From Candidatus Heimdallarchaeota archaeon (lineage in GTDB: Archaea; Asgardarchaeota; Heimdallarchaeia; Heimdallarchaeales; Heimdallarchaeaceae), in assembly GCA_016839875.1 (NCBI GenBank), contig JAEOTK010000015.1, forward strand, positions 10,018 through 74,017: 64,000 nucleotides of DNA, in the 5' to 3' direction. Positions 62,982 through 64,000 of the stretch are shown piece by piece. The position numbers and the translations under genes were made by a program. Positions within the stretch are counted from its first letter, which is position 1. Every line of letters starts with the position of its first letter. The notes beneath the pieces were generated by a model that did no database searches, had not been told where the DNA came from, and worked only from the letters and a program-made list of their open reading frames with translations.

Positions 62982-63695
62982 TTATCCTTCAGCTTCTGTT
63001 GGAACTTCTACTTTTTCTCCCATTTTTCTTTCTGTCCCAGTAAGTATTCTTTTGATATTTGCTTTATGGCGCCAGAAGATGAATACTACCATTACACATG
63101 CTATTATTAGTGCCCAAAGACTTCCATTGAAGAACCAATTTTCACCAGCAAAAATCCAATACATAACAGGAGCAAATAAAGTAAGTATAAGATTAGAAAG
63201 GGACATAATTCTTGTTAGTTTGAGTAAAACTATCCACATAAGAATGAGGAATACAAAGGGAATGGGATTGATTCCTAAAAGAACACCTGATCCTACAGCT
63301 GCAGACTTTCCTCCTTTGAATTTAACCCAGATTGGTAAAGCGTGTCCAACAACCGCCATTAAAGCAACAAGAGTTAGAAGGAAACCTTCATCTAGATATT
63401 TCGGAAAATCTGTTCCTGTAACATTTGTACCAAAACCTGAGTAGTTCCCATACCAAAGATAGATTCGTGCAAGTAGTACAGCTATGGCTCCTTTTAACAT
63501 ATCAAGGATCATTGTAATGAAGAATGCTTTTTTACCAAACACTCTCATAATATTTGTTGCACCCATATTTCCTGAACCATAATCCCTTATGTCAATTCCG
63601 CGACTTACTTTACCATAAATGTAACCAACTGGTATAGATCCAAAGAAATATCCTAATACAACAAGTAAAATCTCATAAACTATCTCATATGCCAT
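62982..63695 (-). CDS. plsY: PlsY-type glycerol-3-phosphate acyltransferase
   Basis: About 237 residues, around five membrane helices. The three PlsY motifs are clear: GSIPVGYIYGK, GSGNMGATNIMR, and GHALPIWVKFKGGKS. PlsY transfers acyl from acyl-phosphate to glycerol-3-phosphate, starting bacterial-type ester lipids. It is found in a minority of archaea. The acyl-phosphate maker PlsX is not in the window. An upstream GTG at 63707 is possible. Confidence 0.9.
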   Translation of the reverse strand: MAYEIVYEILLVVLGYFFGSIPVGYIYGKVSRGIDIRDYGSGNMGATNIMRVFGKKAFFITMILDMLKGAIAVLLARIYLWYGNYSGFGTNVTGTDFPKYLDEGFLLTLVALMAVVGHALPIWVKFKGGKSAAVGSGVLLGINPIPFVFLILMWIVLLKLTRIMSLSNLILTLFAPVMYWIFAGENWFFNGSLWALIIACVMVVFIFWRHKANIKRILTGTERKMGEKVEVPTEAEG

Positions 63696-63818
63696 TATAA
63701 ACAACACTTCTTGACTTTTATTTAAAACTTATTTGTATAATGATTTGTTCTATCCTAAAGCTATTTGATAAAATAATATAGTAAGAAGATTTTGTGATAA
63801 AAAAAGAAAGGAAAAGCT

Positions 63819-64000
63819 TTACTTTTCAACACAAATCATTGTCATTGTACTGCGAACATTTTCTAAAGCTCTAAGATTTTCAGTAACAATTCTTTTTAAT
63901 TCATCCATTGTGTCTGCTTCAATTTTAGCTATTAAGTCATAAACACCATACACAACATGAGCTTCCTTGACATTAGGTAGAGACATAAGTTGGTCGAGTA
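63819..64000 (-). CDS. Lrp/AsnC ligand-binding domain, 5' truncated by window
   Basis: The last 60 codons of a gene running off the window: LPNVKEAHVVYGVYDLIAKIEA, then DTMDELKRIVTENLRALENV and the end STMTMICVEK. This is the RAM domain of Lrp/AsnC regulators, which senses amino acids. The DNA-binding part, if any, is beyond the window; stand-alone RAM proteins also exist. Confidence 0.8.
   Translation of the reverse strand, partial: LDQLMSLPNVKEAHVVYGVYDLIAKIEADTMDELKRIVTENLRALENVRSTMTMICVEK

Overview
The window comes from an AT-rich archaeal chromosome. The archaeal markers are the large subunit of DNA polymerase D, archaeosine tRNA-guanine transglycosylase, SmAP/Lsm proteins, aIF6, L39e, L37e, L31e, LX, S19e, Spt5/SecE, Nep1, RNase P Rpp21, the archaeal mevalonate-pathway aconitase X pair, form III RuBisCO with ribose-1,5-bisphosphate isomerase, and tRNAs with encoded CCA. 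Eukaryote-like items point to an Asgard archaeon, most likely of the Heimdallarchaeia type: a Ras/Rab-type GTPase with a lysine-rich N-terminus, a roadblock protein, a gelsolin-like domain, a ubiquitin-like protein ending in Gly-Gly, and a solenoid/beta-sandwich/coiled-coil protein. The lineage is an inference. No rRNA, phage, insertion sequence or CRISPR array is visible, and the gene packing is dense.

Layout. 0-6.9 kb: minus-strand run of tgtA, SmAP3, a PUA/PP-loop/ferredoxin protein, a VWA protein, a MoxR ATPase and an RNase H-fold protein. 7-15.3 kb: plus-strand polD large subunit, archaeosortase-like membrane protein, gelsolin-like protein, ubiquitin-like protein, tRNA-Ser and topoisomerase IA. 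15.4-19.3 kb: minus-strand translation cluster (S19e, PDCD5, L39e, L31e, aIF6, LX, prefoldin alpha, FtsY). 19.4-31.4 kb: membrane proteins, small GTPase, MBL hydrolase, tRNA-Cys, creatininase-like protein, P-loop protein, roadblock protein, adenine methyltransferase, deacetylase, YhbY, Rpp21, an unknown protein and FtsZ. 31.5-41.8 kb: two tRNA-Gly, DinB-like protein, hydrolase, RuBisCO and its isomerase, tRNA(CAU), LipA/LipB, Nep1, ADP-forming acyl-CoA synthetase and ZPR1. 41.9-49.1 kb: DNA glycosylase, phosphomevalonate dehydratase subunits, the solenoid/coiled-coil protein, tRNA-Ala, L37e/Lsm, L11-SecE-Spt5 and an MBL nuclease. 49.2-64 kb: flavin oxidoreductase-SCP2 fusion, two tandem APH-fold kinases, membrane methyltransferase, MBL hydrolase, prolyl oligopeptidase, EutA-like ATPase, DegV, intron-bearing tRNA-Pro, anchored metzincin, PlsY and a truncated Lrp/AsnC gene.

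How the genes connect. RuBisCO and R15P isomerase form the last two steps of archaeal nucleotide (AMP) salvage. LipB and LipA make lipoate de novo. The AcnX pair makes trans-anhydromevalonate phosphate for isoprenoid lipids, while PlsY is a bacterial-type glycerol-phosphate acyltransferase in the same window. The translation cluster joins ribosome assembly to targeting (FtsY, SecE). Ribosome binding sites of the GGTGA and GGAGG types recur, some genes have a TATA box about 25-30 nt before the start codon (leaderless), and GTG/TTG starts are common.

Most worth a second look: a tRNA-Pro whose T-loop carries an apparent 30-nt intron; the trafficking-like solenoid/beta-sandwich/coiled-coil protein at 44.2-45.9 kb; the gelsolin-like and Gly-Gly ubiquitin-like neighbours at 11.5-12.8 kb; the archaeosortase; PlsY; and the long EutA-like ATPase with no ethanolamine lyase beside it.
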